Positions 46,054 to 54,524 of a stretch of DNA of 64,000 nt are shown piece after piece. This DNA comes from Promethearchaeota archaeon (lineage in GTDB: Archaea > Asgardarchaeota > Lokiarchaeia > Sigynarchaeales > SOKP01). The stretch's first letter is position 1; each line of letters opens with the position of its first letter. Location: NCBI GenBank assembly GCA_019894735.1, contig JAGXOB010000001.1, positions 12,650-76,649 of the forward strand, in the 5' to 3' direction. The notes under the pieces are model-generated. The model saw only the letters and a program-made list of their open reading frames with translations, ran no database searches and had not been told where the DNA came from. A program made the position numbers and the translations under genes.

Positions 46054-46500
46054 ATGAGAATTGACACCGTTACCGTTAAGGATTTAGGTGAAATTTACAA
46101 TTTGGAAAGAAAGTTTTTCAAAAAAGACGCATTTTCTAAAGAGTTAATTCTTAATTTGATAATAAAGAATTTTTTTTTTTTTAAGCTCATAGACAACGAA
46201 ATTTCAAATGACATTGTTGGGTTCATCGTTTTGATTCAAGATCGAGAAGGAAGAGTAAATTTGATTAATCTTTTAATCAAAAAAGGCGACCAAAATAAAG
46301 GTTACGGGACTTATCTGTTAAACTATACGATGAGTAAAGTCAAAGAAATGCATAAAATAAAAACGATTGTTTTGAATGTGAACTCCAAAAATAAAGTTGC
46401 AATAAAATTGTATCAGAAATTCAACTTTCGAATCGTTCAGAAAATAGAAAACTACTATCGGCAAAAAGAAAGTGCTTACTTAATGATTTTGAACATTTAA
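46054..46500 (+). CDS. GNAT-family N-acetyltransferase (RimI-like)
   Basis: A 148-residue acetyltransferase. The acetyl-CoA-binding loop QNKGYGTYLL at 80-89 follows strand 4 (NLLIKKG). The later NVNSKNKVAIKLYQKFNFRIV resembles RimI/ArdA-type protein N-terminal acetyltransferases. It starts at the base after the radical SAM stop codon, so it is translated from the same transcript. The substrate may be a protein N-terminus or a small amine. Confidence 0.9.
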   Translation: MRIDTVTVKDLGEIYNLERKFFKKDAFSKELILNLIIKNFFFFKLIDNEISNDIVGFIVLIQDREGRVNLINLLIKKGDQNKGYGTYLLNYTMSKVKEMHKIKTIVLNVNSKNKVAIKLYQKFNFRIVQKIENYYRQKESAYLMILNI

Positions 46501-46521
46501 TCTTTTTCTAAAAACCAAGAC

Positions 46522-46548
46522 TTATAAATAAATTCTATTATAAATTTT
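46522..46548 (+). promoter_or_regulatory. Tandem TATA-like boxes before the WH2-like gene
   Basis: CTTATAAATAAA and ATTATAAATTTT lie 65-90 bases before the ATG of the small WH2-like gene, in a clean intergenic gap. They support separate transcription of that gene. Confidence 0.4.
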
Positions 46549-46610
46549 GTATTGAGTGCATTAATAATGAGCTCAAAAAAGGAAAAAAAAAGGAAATATA
46601 TTGACTGATT

Positions 46611-46766
46611 ATGACGTCATTAGGTAACGAATTAAAAGATGAAATCAAAAAAGGTGTTACGCTCCAAAAGGTAGACGAGGAAGACATGAAACAACGCGAA
46701 GAAGAGAAAAAGAAACGAATGGAAGAATTAGAAAAAGTCAAAGAAGCCTTAGGAGCAAAAGATTAA
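46611..46766 (+). CDS. Small protein with WH2-like actin-binding motif
   Basis: A 51-residue protein, too short for most gene filters. Translation from the ATG gives a short N-terminus and then ELKDEIKKGVTLQKV. This has the form of a WH2 motif: an amphipathic helix with Leu/Ile at the usual spacing, a Gly, then L-x-K-V in place of the LKKV/T actin-binding signature. It continues with acidic residues and a long Glu/Lys helix to the end (EKKKRMEELEKVKEALGAKD). It stands alone between the GNAT and pelota genes, with TATA-like boxes upstream and T-tracts downstream. Asgard archaea have actin and profilin, so an actin-monomer-binding role is plausible but inferred. Confidence 0.7.
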   Translation: MTSLGNELKDEIKKGVTLQKVDEEDMKQREEEKKKRMEELEKVKEALGAKD

Positions 46767-46767
46767 A

Positions 46768-46810
46768 TTTTTTGTGTTTTTCGTATTTTATTATTTTTTT
46801 CTTTATTTTT
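46768..46810 (+). terminator. T-rich terminator region
   Basis: Three separate oligo-T runs (TTTTTTG, GTTTTTC and ATTTTTTTC) directly after the stop of the small WH2-like gene and before pelota. This is a normal archaeal 3'-end signal. Confidence 0.5.
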
Positions 46811-46900
46811 CGTCAGAAAGCAGACTTAGATACTATTTATCTTCTTGTTTATACTATACTTATTAATACACATTAATTATACAAATTTGAAATTGGGAGT

Positions 46901-47986
46901 TTGACACTGCAGTTGAAAATTCTGGAAATAGATACAAAAAATGAAATTGTATCATTAAGAACTGAAGATTTAAACGATTTATGGACGCTATATAACGTTA
47001 TTGATAAAGATGATGAGGTATTAGCTAGAACTCACAGACGAATTGTATTAAAGGAAGGCTCTAAGGGAGAAAGAAAACAAATGACTCTGAAACTAAAGGT
47101 TGAATCTATCTCTTTTCACGAATTTACAAATAGATTAAGAGTAAAAGGGACAATATTAGAGGGACCTGAAGATTTCGTGACTTATGGAACATACCATACG
47201 CTCAATATAGAACCTGGACAAAAATTAACTATTAAAAAGGAAAAGTGGTTAAAGAGCGAAATAAAACGCCTTAAAAAATCATCTGCATTTGAGACAGATT
47301 TTAATATGTTAATGATAGCAATCGAAACAGGATTAGCTACTATAGCCCTTATAACAAACTTCAGTCATAATAGGATAGCTACAATTAAAAAAAACATACC
47401 GGGTAAAAGATACGAACAATCATATAGAAATAAAGCTTACGAAGAATTTTTTAGCGATGTAAGTGGAATTCTAAGCGAAAAGATAAAGAGCGTAAAAATA
47501 AATACCATAATAATTTGTGGTCCTGGAAGTACGAAGGATCGTTTTGATCAATATATTAAAGAAAAAGCCCAAATACATAATTTACCTAAAATTTATTGCA
47601 TTCAAGCTGGTTCCGGAACGGAAAGTGCCATTTTAGAAACATTGAAATCGAAAGAATTACAAAGTTTAAAAGAAAATGTAAAAGTTTTACTGGAAACCGA
47701 GAAAATTGAAGAGATAATGCAATTATTTGCCACAAATTCCGACCTTATCGCCATTGGATTTGACGAGATTTCTAACGCAATTGAAAAAGGTGCCGTAAAA
47801 GAATTGTTTTGCGCCGATATTTTAATAAGGGGGGCTTTAAAAGAAAAGAAATTACAAATCGAGCGTATTTTAAATGGAGTTGAAAAGGTGGGGGGAATAA
47901 TTCATATTTTAAGTAGTGAACACCCAACTGGACAGCAAATAATTGATTTAGGGTCTCTCGTTGCTATTTTAAGGTATAAAATTTAG
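46901..47986 (+). CDS. pelA: mRNA surveillance protein pelota (Dom34/aPelota)
   Basis: A 361-residue eRF1-like ribosome rescue factor. The N-terminal Sm-like domain opens LKILEIDTKNEIVSLRTEDLNDLWTLYN and has RRIVLKEGSKGERKQMTLKLKVE. The middle domain (IETGLATIALI) and the C-terminal domain with GVEKVGGIIHILSSEHPTGQQIIDLGS follow. It lacks the GGQ loop of eRF1, as expected for pelota. It starts at TTG 46901, or at the in-frame TTG 46913, which would give the classical MKILE beginning. Confidence 0.96.
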   Translation: MTLQLKILEIDTKNEIVSLRTEDLNDLWTLYNVIDKDDEVLARTHRRIVLKEGSKGERKQMTLKLKVESISFHEFTNRLRVKGTILEGPEDFVTYGTYHTLNIEPGQKLTIKKEKWLKSEIKRLKKSSAFETDFNMLMIAIETGLATIALITNFSHNRIATIKKNIPGKRYEQSYRNKAYEEFFSDVSGILSEKIKSVKINTIIICGPGSTKDRFDQYIKEKAQIHNLPKIYCIQAGSGTESAILETLKSKELQSLKENVKVLLETEKIEEIMQLFATNSDLIAIGFDEISNAIEKGAVKELFCADILIRGALKEKKLQIERILNGVEKVGGIIHILSSEHPTGQQIIDLGSLVAILRYKI

Positions 47987-48017
47987 AACTCCAAAACAAA
48001 TAATTTGTGTCTCTAAA

Positions 48018-49055
48018 ATGAATGAAGTTATTAAATACATCGACATTAAATCAGAAATACCCTTAATGGGTGTAGATTTTCTGGGTATAATTGATAGAGG
48101 GACAAATATTATCGAGCTTAAACCTCTGACTCAATGTAATTTACGATGTAAGTATTGTTTTGTCAGTTCTGGTGATTATAACACCAACTTTGTTGTTAAC
48201 TCACAGTATCTCGTTGAAAAAGTCAAAGAACTCGCCAAAATAAAGGGGAATCACGATCTTGAAATTCACCTTGCTCCCTACGGTGAAATACTACTTTATA
48301 ATGAATTATTTAATTTACTAAAAGACCTTTCAGAAATCAAAGGTATATCAACCATTTCAATGCAAAGCAATGGGTTGTTGCTTTCAAAAAAAATTATTGA
48401 AAAATTAAAAGAAACCGATCTTACAAGAATTAATATCAGCCTCAATAGCTTAAAAGAAGAAACTGACTGTTACTTATGTAATTGTACGCACTATGATGTG
48501 AACAAACTACTGAAAAATATATATACTCTATTGAAGGGAAACATTCAAGTTTTAGTTGCACCAGTTTGGTTTCCAGGAGAAAATGAAAAGGATATTGAAG
48601 ATATAATAGAGTTAGTCCTCAAAATAAGAGGGGAGGGATTTTCTAAGCAACAAATTCAAATTGGCATCCAGAAATATTTAATTTATAAGACGGGTAGAAC
48701 GCTAAAAAAAATTAAACCAAAATCGTGGGATTATTTTTATTTACAATTAACTCGGTTAGAAAAGAAATACGGGATAAAATTGAAACTTGGACCAAATGAT
48801 TTTGGTATTCATAAGAGAACTCAAAGCTCCAATTTAGATCTTAAAAAAGACGACCTTATAAAAGCCAAAATCGTCTCAAGGGGAAGGTGGATGAACGAAT
48901 GTATTGGAAGAATTAACGATAGTCATGGAATCAAAATTTTATTGAAAAAACCAATCGTCTTTTCTGAAGAACTAATTGGAAAAGTTATAGTAGCAAAAAT
49001 TATTAAAGCAAACTATAGAGATAATATCCTAACTGCTTTATTTCCTTACAACTAA
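48018..49055 (+). CDS. Radical SAM protein with C-terminal TRAM domain
   Basis: A 345-residue radical SAM protein. The cluster motif CNLRCKYC (C40, C44, C47) is canonical; the barrel continues through HLAPYGEILLYNE and NINISLNSL. The last 65 residues (VSRGRWMNECIGRIN ... SEELIGKVIVAKIIKANYRDNIL) form a TRAM-like RNA-binding domain. This layout resembles an archaeal family (COG2100 as I recall). TRAM domains suggest an RNA substrate, as in MiaB-type tRNA modification. It follows pelota by 31 bases on the same strand. Confidence 0.87.
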   Translation: MNEVIKYIDIKSEIPLMGVDFLGIIDRGTNIIELKPLTQCNLRCKYCFVSSGDYNTNFVVNSQYLVEKVKELAKIKGNHDLEIHLAPYGEILLYNELFNLLKDLSEIKGISTISMQSNGLLLSKKIIEKLKETDLTRINISLNSLKEETDCYLCNCTHYDVNKLLKNIYTLLKGNIQVLVAPVWFPGENEKDIEDIIELVLKIRGEGFSKQQIQIGIQKYLIYKTGRTLKKIKPKSWDYFYLQLTRLEKKYGIKLKLGPNDFGIHKRTQSSNLDLKKDDLIKAKIVSRGRWMNECIGRINDSHGIKILLKKPIVFSEELIGKVIVAKIIKANYRDNILTALFPYN

Positions 49056-49154
49056 TTAGCATTTAAAAAGGCTAAATATTATAATAATGAATTTACATAA
49101 GAATTATATCGAATATTACTATTAAAGAATTGATAATTAATTCGTTTTGTATAA

Positions 49155-49538
49155 CTTTTTTCTTATCGTGATCAAGCAGAAATTAGTATTAGAGAGTTTT
49201 GTCGAAATAAAATAAATGAAGATTCTTTAGATATTATAACCAATCAATACAGTGTAAGAAAAAAAATGGATTTGTTTTTACATAACTTAGCATTTCATGC
49301 ACTAATTGACGAATGGAGCGACGAACATTTATTTAGATATGCAACCAGCTTTGAAATCCTCAGTAAAGAAAATATAGATAATCGTATAAAATTTTTAAGT
49401 GATCCTGTACATGCTACAACTGCTTTTTCGTACTCAATAGGCCGTAATCTAATTATTGATAAATACAGTGAATTTCCCTCAATGGATAATTTTTTTGACC
49501 TTCTCACCAAACCAGTTCTTCCTTCTGATTTAATATAG
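49155..49538 (+). pseudogene. Likely 5'-truncated gene remnant
   Basis: An ATG at 49266 gives a 90-residue protein. The frame, however, stays open upstream to 49155 with protein-like sequence (DQAEISIREFCRNK...) and no usable start codon. The C-terminal part (SYSIGRNLIIDKYSEFPS, FFDLLTKPVLPSDLI) has the look of the end of a larger enzyme. A decayed gene that lost its 5' part is the simplest reading; a genuine 90-residue gene is the alternative. The surrounding 950 bases hold nothing else convincing. Confidence 0.45.
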
Positions 49539-50009
49539 AGTAATTTCTCCTTCTTTTTATAGGACTTTAAATAATTTTTTTGAATTAAATTATTGATTCA
49601 AAATAATAATAAAAGAAGTGAAGATAAATGCCTGGTCAAGCGGAAACATTTCCTTAATTAAATTTATTTACAAGTTATATTTTTTTCTTTTCTTTTTTCT
49701 TAAAACTTCAACGTCTGTTAGCGATATAATGAATTAAGGAGATTAACCAAGATAAATAAATATATAATGCTTAGGAATTGTCCGAAGAAGATGAATTCAA
49801 TTCAATTAATTAATAAGAATTCTTGAACTCTCTATTATATTAAATATAGGTTATTTTGTTTAAGTATTAATGTGAGACATGCATAAATTCATTTGAAAGT
49901 TTAAGCTGATGTTTTCAATTTTATAGTGAACAATACTATTCATTAATTCGGGAACTAATTCATAAAACGCTTATATATTCTTTATTCTAGTTAATAACAA
50001 ATTAATTTA
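49539..50009. other. 471-base gene-free stretch
   Basis: Very A/T-rich. It contains a pyrimidine-rich T-tract (49678-49700) that could be a terminator, a nine-codon frame of no evident meaning, and the TATA-like region before the nuclease gene (CTTATATATTC near 49970). No RNA gene or repeat family was recognised. Confidence 0.5.
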
Positions 50010-51299
50010 GTGAAAGTAATAATGAATATTCAAAATAAAAGTACAAGTCCAAAAGAATGTTCTAGGATAGTTTACTCAGAAATCGATGTTAGATATTGGA
50101 TAGAACAGTATAAAAATTATAAGAGTTTCATCAGAGTGCAAGATCATTTACGAGATGTGCGTAAAAATGTGCCTGGAATCTCAACTCTTAAAAATAGAAT
50201 AAAAAAATTGATAGGAAAGGAAGAATACAAAAAACTTGTGAAAAAATATACTTACAATGATGCAAAAATAATTGTTACACAGATCGGTATTACTAAAACT
50301 GGAAAACCTGGAAAAATATTGTCTAATCCTGAGGAATTAAATGGCGTTAAATCAAAATTAAAAATCAAATGTGGAAAATGTAATCACTCTTGGACAGCTA
50401 GGTTAGATGCATTACTGCATAATAATAGTTGGTGTCCAAATTGTGCTGTAAAAGATCGTGTAGAAAATCAAAGAGGTTCAGTCAGAGATCATCAAAAAAT
50501 AATAACGAAAAAAGATGGAAAATTGATCAAGGTTCAATACGAGGATACTAAAAAAAAACTATTCAATCAACGAGCAAGATTTGAAATTGAATGTAAAAAC
50601 GGTCATAGATTTAATATCAATGGTAGCAATTTAAAACAGGGGAAATGGTGTAAGGAATGTAGCTACCGTATTATAGGTGAAAAAAATAGAGGATCGTTCC
50701 AACCTATTCAAAAACTTATTGAAAAAAGGGGTGGTCAATGCCTTACTAAACCAGAGGAATACAAAAACCAGCATCAAAAATTAAAAATTCAATGCAATAA
50801 AGACCACATATTTGAAAGAAGACCAACTAATCTAAAAAGAGGTGACTGGTGCCCTGTTTGTTCTCAAGGAAAATTTGAGAAAACCTGTCGGAGATTTTTC
50901 GAAGAAATGTTTCAAGACGAATTTCCAAAAGATAAACCAAAATGGTTAGTAAATTCTCGAGGAAATCAAATGGAATTAGATGGGCATAATAAAAGTTTAA
51001 ACTTAGCATTTGAGGCTCAAGGAGAGCAGCATTATCGCGCCGTATCACACTTTAATCAGACATTAAAGGACCTAAAACATAGAATTGAAGATGATTCAAC
51101 GAAATTAGAACTCTGTAAACAAAATAATGTAATTTTAATACAGGTACCTTATTATGTGCATCCTAATAAGTTACAACATTATATAACTGAAAAATTTGAA
51201 CACCTTTCAAATAAAAAATTACCTATGATTCCGAAAATAGACTACAATAAATTTTACAATACTGAAGATAATCAAAAAAAGATGGATAATTTTTTATAG
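50010..51299 (+). CDS. Zinc-repeat protein with C-terminal PD-(D/E)XK-like nuclease domain
   Basis: A 429-residue protein starting at GTG or at an ATG four codons on. Three zinc-ribbon repeats of one type follow each other: C121/C124 with C142/C145, C195/H199 with C214/C217, and C262/H266 with C281/C284. Each ends in a W-C-x2-C motif. The C-terminal domain has E322-x-D324 in MELDGHNKSLNLAFEAQGEQHY, with E335, Q340-H341 and a later Lys. This is the look of a Vsr/PD-(D/E)XK-type endonuclease. Such genes are common in viruses and mobile elements. Its isolated position in a gene-poor patch fits horizontal acquisition. Confidence 0.8.
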   Translation: MKVIMNIQNKSTSPKECSRIVYSEIDVRYWIEQYKNYKSFIRVQDHLRDVRKNVPGISTLKNRIKKLIGKEEYKKLVKKYTYNDAKIIVTQIGITKTGKPGKILSNPEELNGVKSKLKIKCGKCNHSWTARLDALLHNNSWCPNCAVKDRVENQRGSVRDHQKIITKKDGKLIKVQYEDTKKKLFNQRARFEIECKNGHRFNINGSNLKQGKWCKECSYRIIGEKNRGSFQPIQKLIEKRGGQCLTKPEEYKNQHQKLKIQCNKDHIFERRPTNLKRGDWCPVCSQGKFEKTCRRFFEEMFQDEFPKDKPKWLVNSRGNQMELDGHNKSLNLAFEAQGEQHYRAVSHFNQTLKDLKHRIEDDSTKLELCKQNNVILIQVPYYVHPNKLQHYITEKFEHLSNKKLPMIPKIDYNKFYNTEDNQKKMDNFL

Positions 51300-51382
51300 C
51301 TTGAATCTCCATTAATTATTTATCAGAAGGATTTATAATAATTATAATAATATATTTCAATATATAGGAGATTTACAAAGTC

Positions 51383-52006
51383 ATGAGCCCTATAATTACG
51401 CATCAAGATGAGCTCGAACTCGCCAGTGCTGAGAAGGAGCTAGTCTCACAAATAAATAAATTAGCGAAAGCTCAGAGGGTATTAATCGATTCTCAAAAAA
51501 AATATGCTGATAATTTAAGAAAAGCAAATTTAGCCCGGGATATGTTAAATAGAACTTTTAGAGATGTATTGAAACAAATGCAAACTCTAGTAAGAGAGAG
51601 ACGATCTAATATTAAAGAAGAGGAAGTAAAGTTTTTTCAAGATATTATTCACAAAAACGAGGAATATATCAATGTAAACAGTAAATACATTGATTCGATT
51701 AAAGATCTTGCTATAAAAAAAGATTATTTAGTGGAAAAAAAACATGAATTTGCATCAGCATTAAACGAAGTAGCAAATAAGCGAAGTGTGGTCATTAAAA
51801 AGGCCCTATCTGTTGAGAAAAAGAAGAACGATTTAATCGAAGGAGAAAAAATAAAAATCCTAGAATCCGAATTGAATGACCTTCAAAGAGATTTTGATCG
51901 TGCACGGGATGTATTACTAAAAAAAATTAGTCAATTTCTCGATGTTAAAAATGAAGTAGATGAACTCTGGGTTAATTTAAAAAACTCAGTAAATAAATCT
52001 AGTTGA
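51383..52006 (+). CDS. Coiled-coil protein of unknown function
   Basis: A 207-residue, almost fully helical protein with heptad-like Leu/Ile spacing and many Lys/Glu residues. Breaks near residues 75-80 and 135-140 suggest a bundle of three long helices, a shape also used by BAR-type membrane-bending proteins. It has an AGGAG ribosome-binding box 13 bases before its ATG and T-tract terminators behind it. The next gene encodes a coiled-coil/polyproline protein. No family was recognised, and the BAR comparison rests on helix layout only. Confidence 0.65.
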   Translation: MSPIITHQDELELASAEKELVSQINKLAKAQRVLIDSQKKYADNLRKANLARDMLNRTFRDVLKQMQTLVRERRSNIKEEEVKFFQDIIHKNEEYINVNSKYIDSIKDLAIKKDYLVEKKHEFASALNEVANKRSVVIKKALSVEKKKNDLIEGEKIKILESELNDLQRDFDRARDVLLKKISQFLDVKNEVDELWVNLKNSVNKSS

Positions 52007-52013
52007 AAGTAGT

Positions 52014-52036
52014 CTTTTTTTTTAATTTTTTTTTTT
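52014..52036 (+). terminator. Double T-tract terminator
   Basis: Two oligo-T runs of ten and eleven bases, split by AA, directly behind the coiled-coil gene. They mark its transcript end and separate it from the polyproline gene. Confidence 0.55.
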
Positions 52037-52140
52037 AATTCTTTTGTAATGTATGAGCTTAAATTTATTAAATAGTTCAAATATATACTTATTAGAAAAT
52101 TGATAGGATAAATCGTCATAATTAAAATAGAGAGAGTAAA

Positions 52141-52569
52141 ATGGCAGAAGAATTCGCAAATTTCATGCAAGAGACTAAAAAGGCTCCACTTGAAGAGAAA
52201 TTGAACGCTTTTGGAGATATCGTTGAAAGGATGATGTCTGTAATCCTTAGGATACCAGATTTAGTAGATCAGTCTTTAGCAGGCGTCGGACAAAGAATAG
52301 CAGCATTAGAATCACGAATTACTACTATGAATAATGAAGTTTCCGCGTTAAGAACAAGGGGAACCGGAGCATCTCCAGTTATTGCATCGCCTTCAGCACC
52401 TGCTAGTGCACCACCGCCATCGGCTGGACCCCCTGGCGGACCCCCTGGCGGACCACCGCCCCCACCTGGAGGACCTGGGGCAGCGCGTCCTGCAAGCCCA
52501 GTGAGCTTGAGAGGTGCTATAATGGGTGAATTAAAGCAATTATTTTCAAAAAGAGCCCAGTCAGGATAG
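52141..52569 (+). CDS. Short coiled coil-polyproline protein
   Basis: A 142-residue protein in three parts. Residues 1-42 are helical; residues 43-72 form a heptad coiled coil (VGQRIAALESRITTMNNEVSAL); residues 79-121 are Pro/Gly/Ala-rich with PPGGPPGGPPPPPGGPG. The last 20 residues form a basic amphipathic helix (LRGAIMGELKQLFSKR). The layout recalls small actin-regulator subunits such as BRK1 and CCDC53, and polyproline tracts are classic profilin ligands. The proline-coding DNA is GC-rich against an AT-rich genome and contains a 12-base tandem repeat (52426-52449). Function is inferred only. Confidence 0.75.
   Translation: MAEEFANFMQETKKAPLEEKLNAFGDIVERMMSVILRIPDLVDQSLAGVGQRIAALESRITTMNNEVSALRTRGTGASPVIASPSAPASAPPPSAGPPGGPPGGPPPPPGGPGAARPASPVSLRGAIMGELKQLFSKRAQSG
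52426..52449 (+). repeat. 12-base tandem repeat encoding Pro/Gly
   Basis: Two perfect copies of GGACCCCCTGGC, each coding Gly-Pro-Pro-Gly, inside the polyproline tract. The length of the tract could vary between strains by slippage. Confidence 0.8.
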
Positions 52570-52745
52570 TAACACTAATTTTAATTTAAATTAAATGTAA
52601 TTTGCTATGCTAAATTATAGTTTCTTTGATTAATTTTTAATTATTCAATTAACTTTCTTAATTTCTTATCAAAAGATTTGATGAAATCAATTAAAATTAA
52701 AATTAAAAAACGAATATATCAATATAAGAAATTATTTGTTTTAAC

Positions 52746-54494
52746 TTGGTATATTCAGTGCAACAATCATTAGATAAAGACCCAGGAGTCACTCAAGTAA
52801 AAATAGCTCATGATTTTCAAAAACAAATATTAGAAATCCCATCTCTCATTAGAGTCCTAAACAACTACTATTACAATAAATCTGTCCTCCAAACGAACTT
52901 GAAACCTTTAGCGCTAAAAAGGTTTAAAGAGGGCCTAAAAACAATAGAAAAGGATAACGATTGGCTCAATACTCTTCCTACTACTTTAAACATCTTAAGT
53001 GAGGATATTCTACATAAAAGAGACATTTTTCGATTTCCTGATAGCATAATATTATTTGAAGCTTGGATGAATTTGGGATTTAACGCGCTGTATCCTAGAT
53101 TAGCACTTCATTATAAATTTCCCGGACTCCTAAAAGGTGAAAAAACAAGACACGTGTTCCAATTTACATTTTCTACATCTCGAGGTTTTGGATTCCCAAT
53201 TTATTTTGGACCAGAATTTTATGGGTATTTATTGACTATTGGTAAAATATTAGAACCCTTGTTTAAATGGAGCCATACAATTTGTCATAGAGCTAATCAA
53301 GCGATTTTTTTAGTCGGTAAGAAATACGGGATTAAAAGGCATCATCCCGGAGAATTTGAATCAGTAATTATTTCAGAATACGAAAATAATATGTTTAAAG
53401 GAACCGACACTCTTTTACATGGTTACTTTACCCAAGATCCCAAAAAACTAGGTGTGTATTCAAATTTAGATGAAACTTTGGAAAATATTATGTTTTCTTA
53501 TTCTATTGGAGATCACGCAATGAATATAGAAAAAAGAGTCCAGAAACCGTCAATAAACATACCTCTAATGACTCACGACTACATTGTTAAAAAGTATAAT
53601 GTCAATTTCTATAAATATTTAAAGAATCTAATAGCTATAAAAAACCTATTAATCAAGAAGATTTTACTATATAAAAAGCAAAGAAAAGAGTATATCAGCA
53701 ATTTAAAAAGAATAGAAAGAATTAAATTTAGAATTGATCAATCTAAAACTTTTTCTGTTCCCAGCTTGAAACTTTCTCAGAGATATTCTAAGATTCAAGA
53801 ATATTCGCTTCATGTTAAACTTATGGAACGACTTATGGAAATGTTATGGACCTCACCATTATATACCCATACTATTCATTACCCTATAAAGGAGGAATTT
53901 GATCCTCAAAAAACTTCAGAAAATAGAGACATTACCAATTTTGAAAATACATCAATAGATTCAATTTTTTTACTCTATATAACACATTTTGAGAAAAATA
54001 ACGATTTTATTTTTAAAGAATTAGATGTTTTAAATGAACTAGAAAATCTTAGGGATATTATGGGAACTATGTGGCTATATTTTAAAGAAAAGCATTTTAA
54101 TTATGCTTTAAAAAAATTAAACACACTTTCAACATTATCGTTAGATAATTACGATTATAATAAGATCGTAAACGAATATATAAACAACCTTGTACCAATT
54201 TTTTCAATTTATGAAATTTTCAATAGATCTCTTTCAGAATCTGTTTATCCCGAATCTATTCCCCAAACTAAACGATTAGGGGCTTATTTGGCAAGTATTC
54301 TCACTTCGAGGTTTAATCCTTTTGGTGTGAATTTAATGAATCTTTTTAATAAACTAGCGTTTTATAATTGGAGCTATTTCATTTTAAAAAGAAAGCTTAA
54401 TCGAACTCGCTTCTTTAATACCCTCTTTAAACTTCCTATATGGAAGTATATCCCTCAGAATATTGTAAAAAAAATATTAGACTCTGAATTTTAA
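52746..54494 (+). CDS. Large protein of unknown function
   Basis: A 582-residue protein, starting at TTG or possibly a GTG four codons later. It is mostly helical, with many Leu/Lys/Tyr residues. A more distinct stretch (about residues 130-200: HVFQFTFSTSRGFGFPIYFGPEFYG, HTICHRANQAIFLVGKKYG) is the most conserved-looking part. No zinc, nucleotide-binding or membrane motif was found. It ends 30 bases from the convergent Elf1 gene. It could belong with the unknown genes that follow Elf1, but the opposite-strand gene in between argues for a separate transcript. Confidence 0.6.
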   Translation: MVYSVQQSLDKDPGVTQVKIAHDFQKQILEIPSLIRVLNNYYYNKSVLQTNLKPLALKRFKEGLKTIEKDNDWLNTLPTTLNILSEDILHKRDIFRFPDSIILFEAWMNLGFNALYPRLALHYKFPGLLKGEKTRHVFQFTFSTSRGFGFPIYFGPEFYGYLLTIGKILEPLFKWSHTICHRANQAIFLVGKKYGIKRHHPGEFESVIISEYENNMFKGTDTLLHGYFTQDPKKLGVYSNLDETLENIMFSYSIGDHAMNIEKRVQKPSINIPLMTHDYIVKKYNVNFYKYLKNLIAIKNLLIKKILLYKKQRKEYISNLKRIERIKFRIDQSKTFSVPSLKLSQRYSKIQEYSLHVKLMERLMEMLWTSPLYTHTIHYPIKEEFDPQKTSENRDITNFENTSIDSIFLLYITHFEKNNDFIFKELDVLNELENLRDIMGTMWLYFKEKHFNYALKKLNTLSTLSLDNYDYNKIVNEYINNLVPIFSIYEIFNRSLSESVYPESIPQTKRLGAYLASILTSRFNPFGVNLMNLFNKLAFYNWSYFILKRKLNRTRFFNTLFKLPIWKYIPQNIVKKILDSEF

Positions 54495-54524
54495 AAACAT
54501 CTTAAAAACGAGGAATTGAATAAT

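Noticed and set aside
46567..46608. 13-codon frame ahead of the WH2-like gene
   Set aside because: Too short and purely Lys-rich; no sign of a leader-peptide function.
46538..46741. Minus-strand Ser/Phe-rich frame
   Set aside because: Antisense to the small WH2-like gene; its Phe/Ser bias is the complement of Lys/Glu codons.
49628..49657. Nine-codon frame in the gene-poor gap
   Set aside because: Too short; no structure around it.
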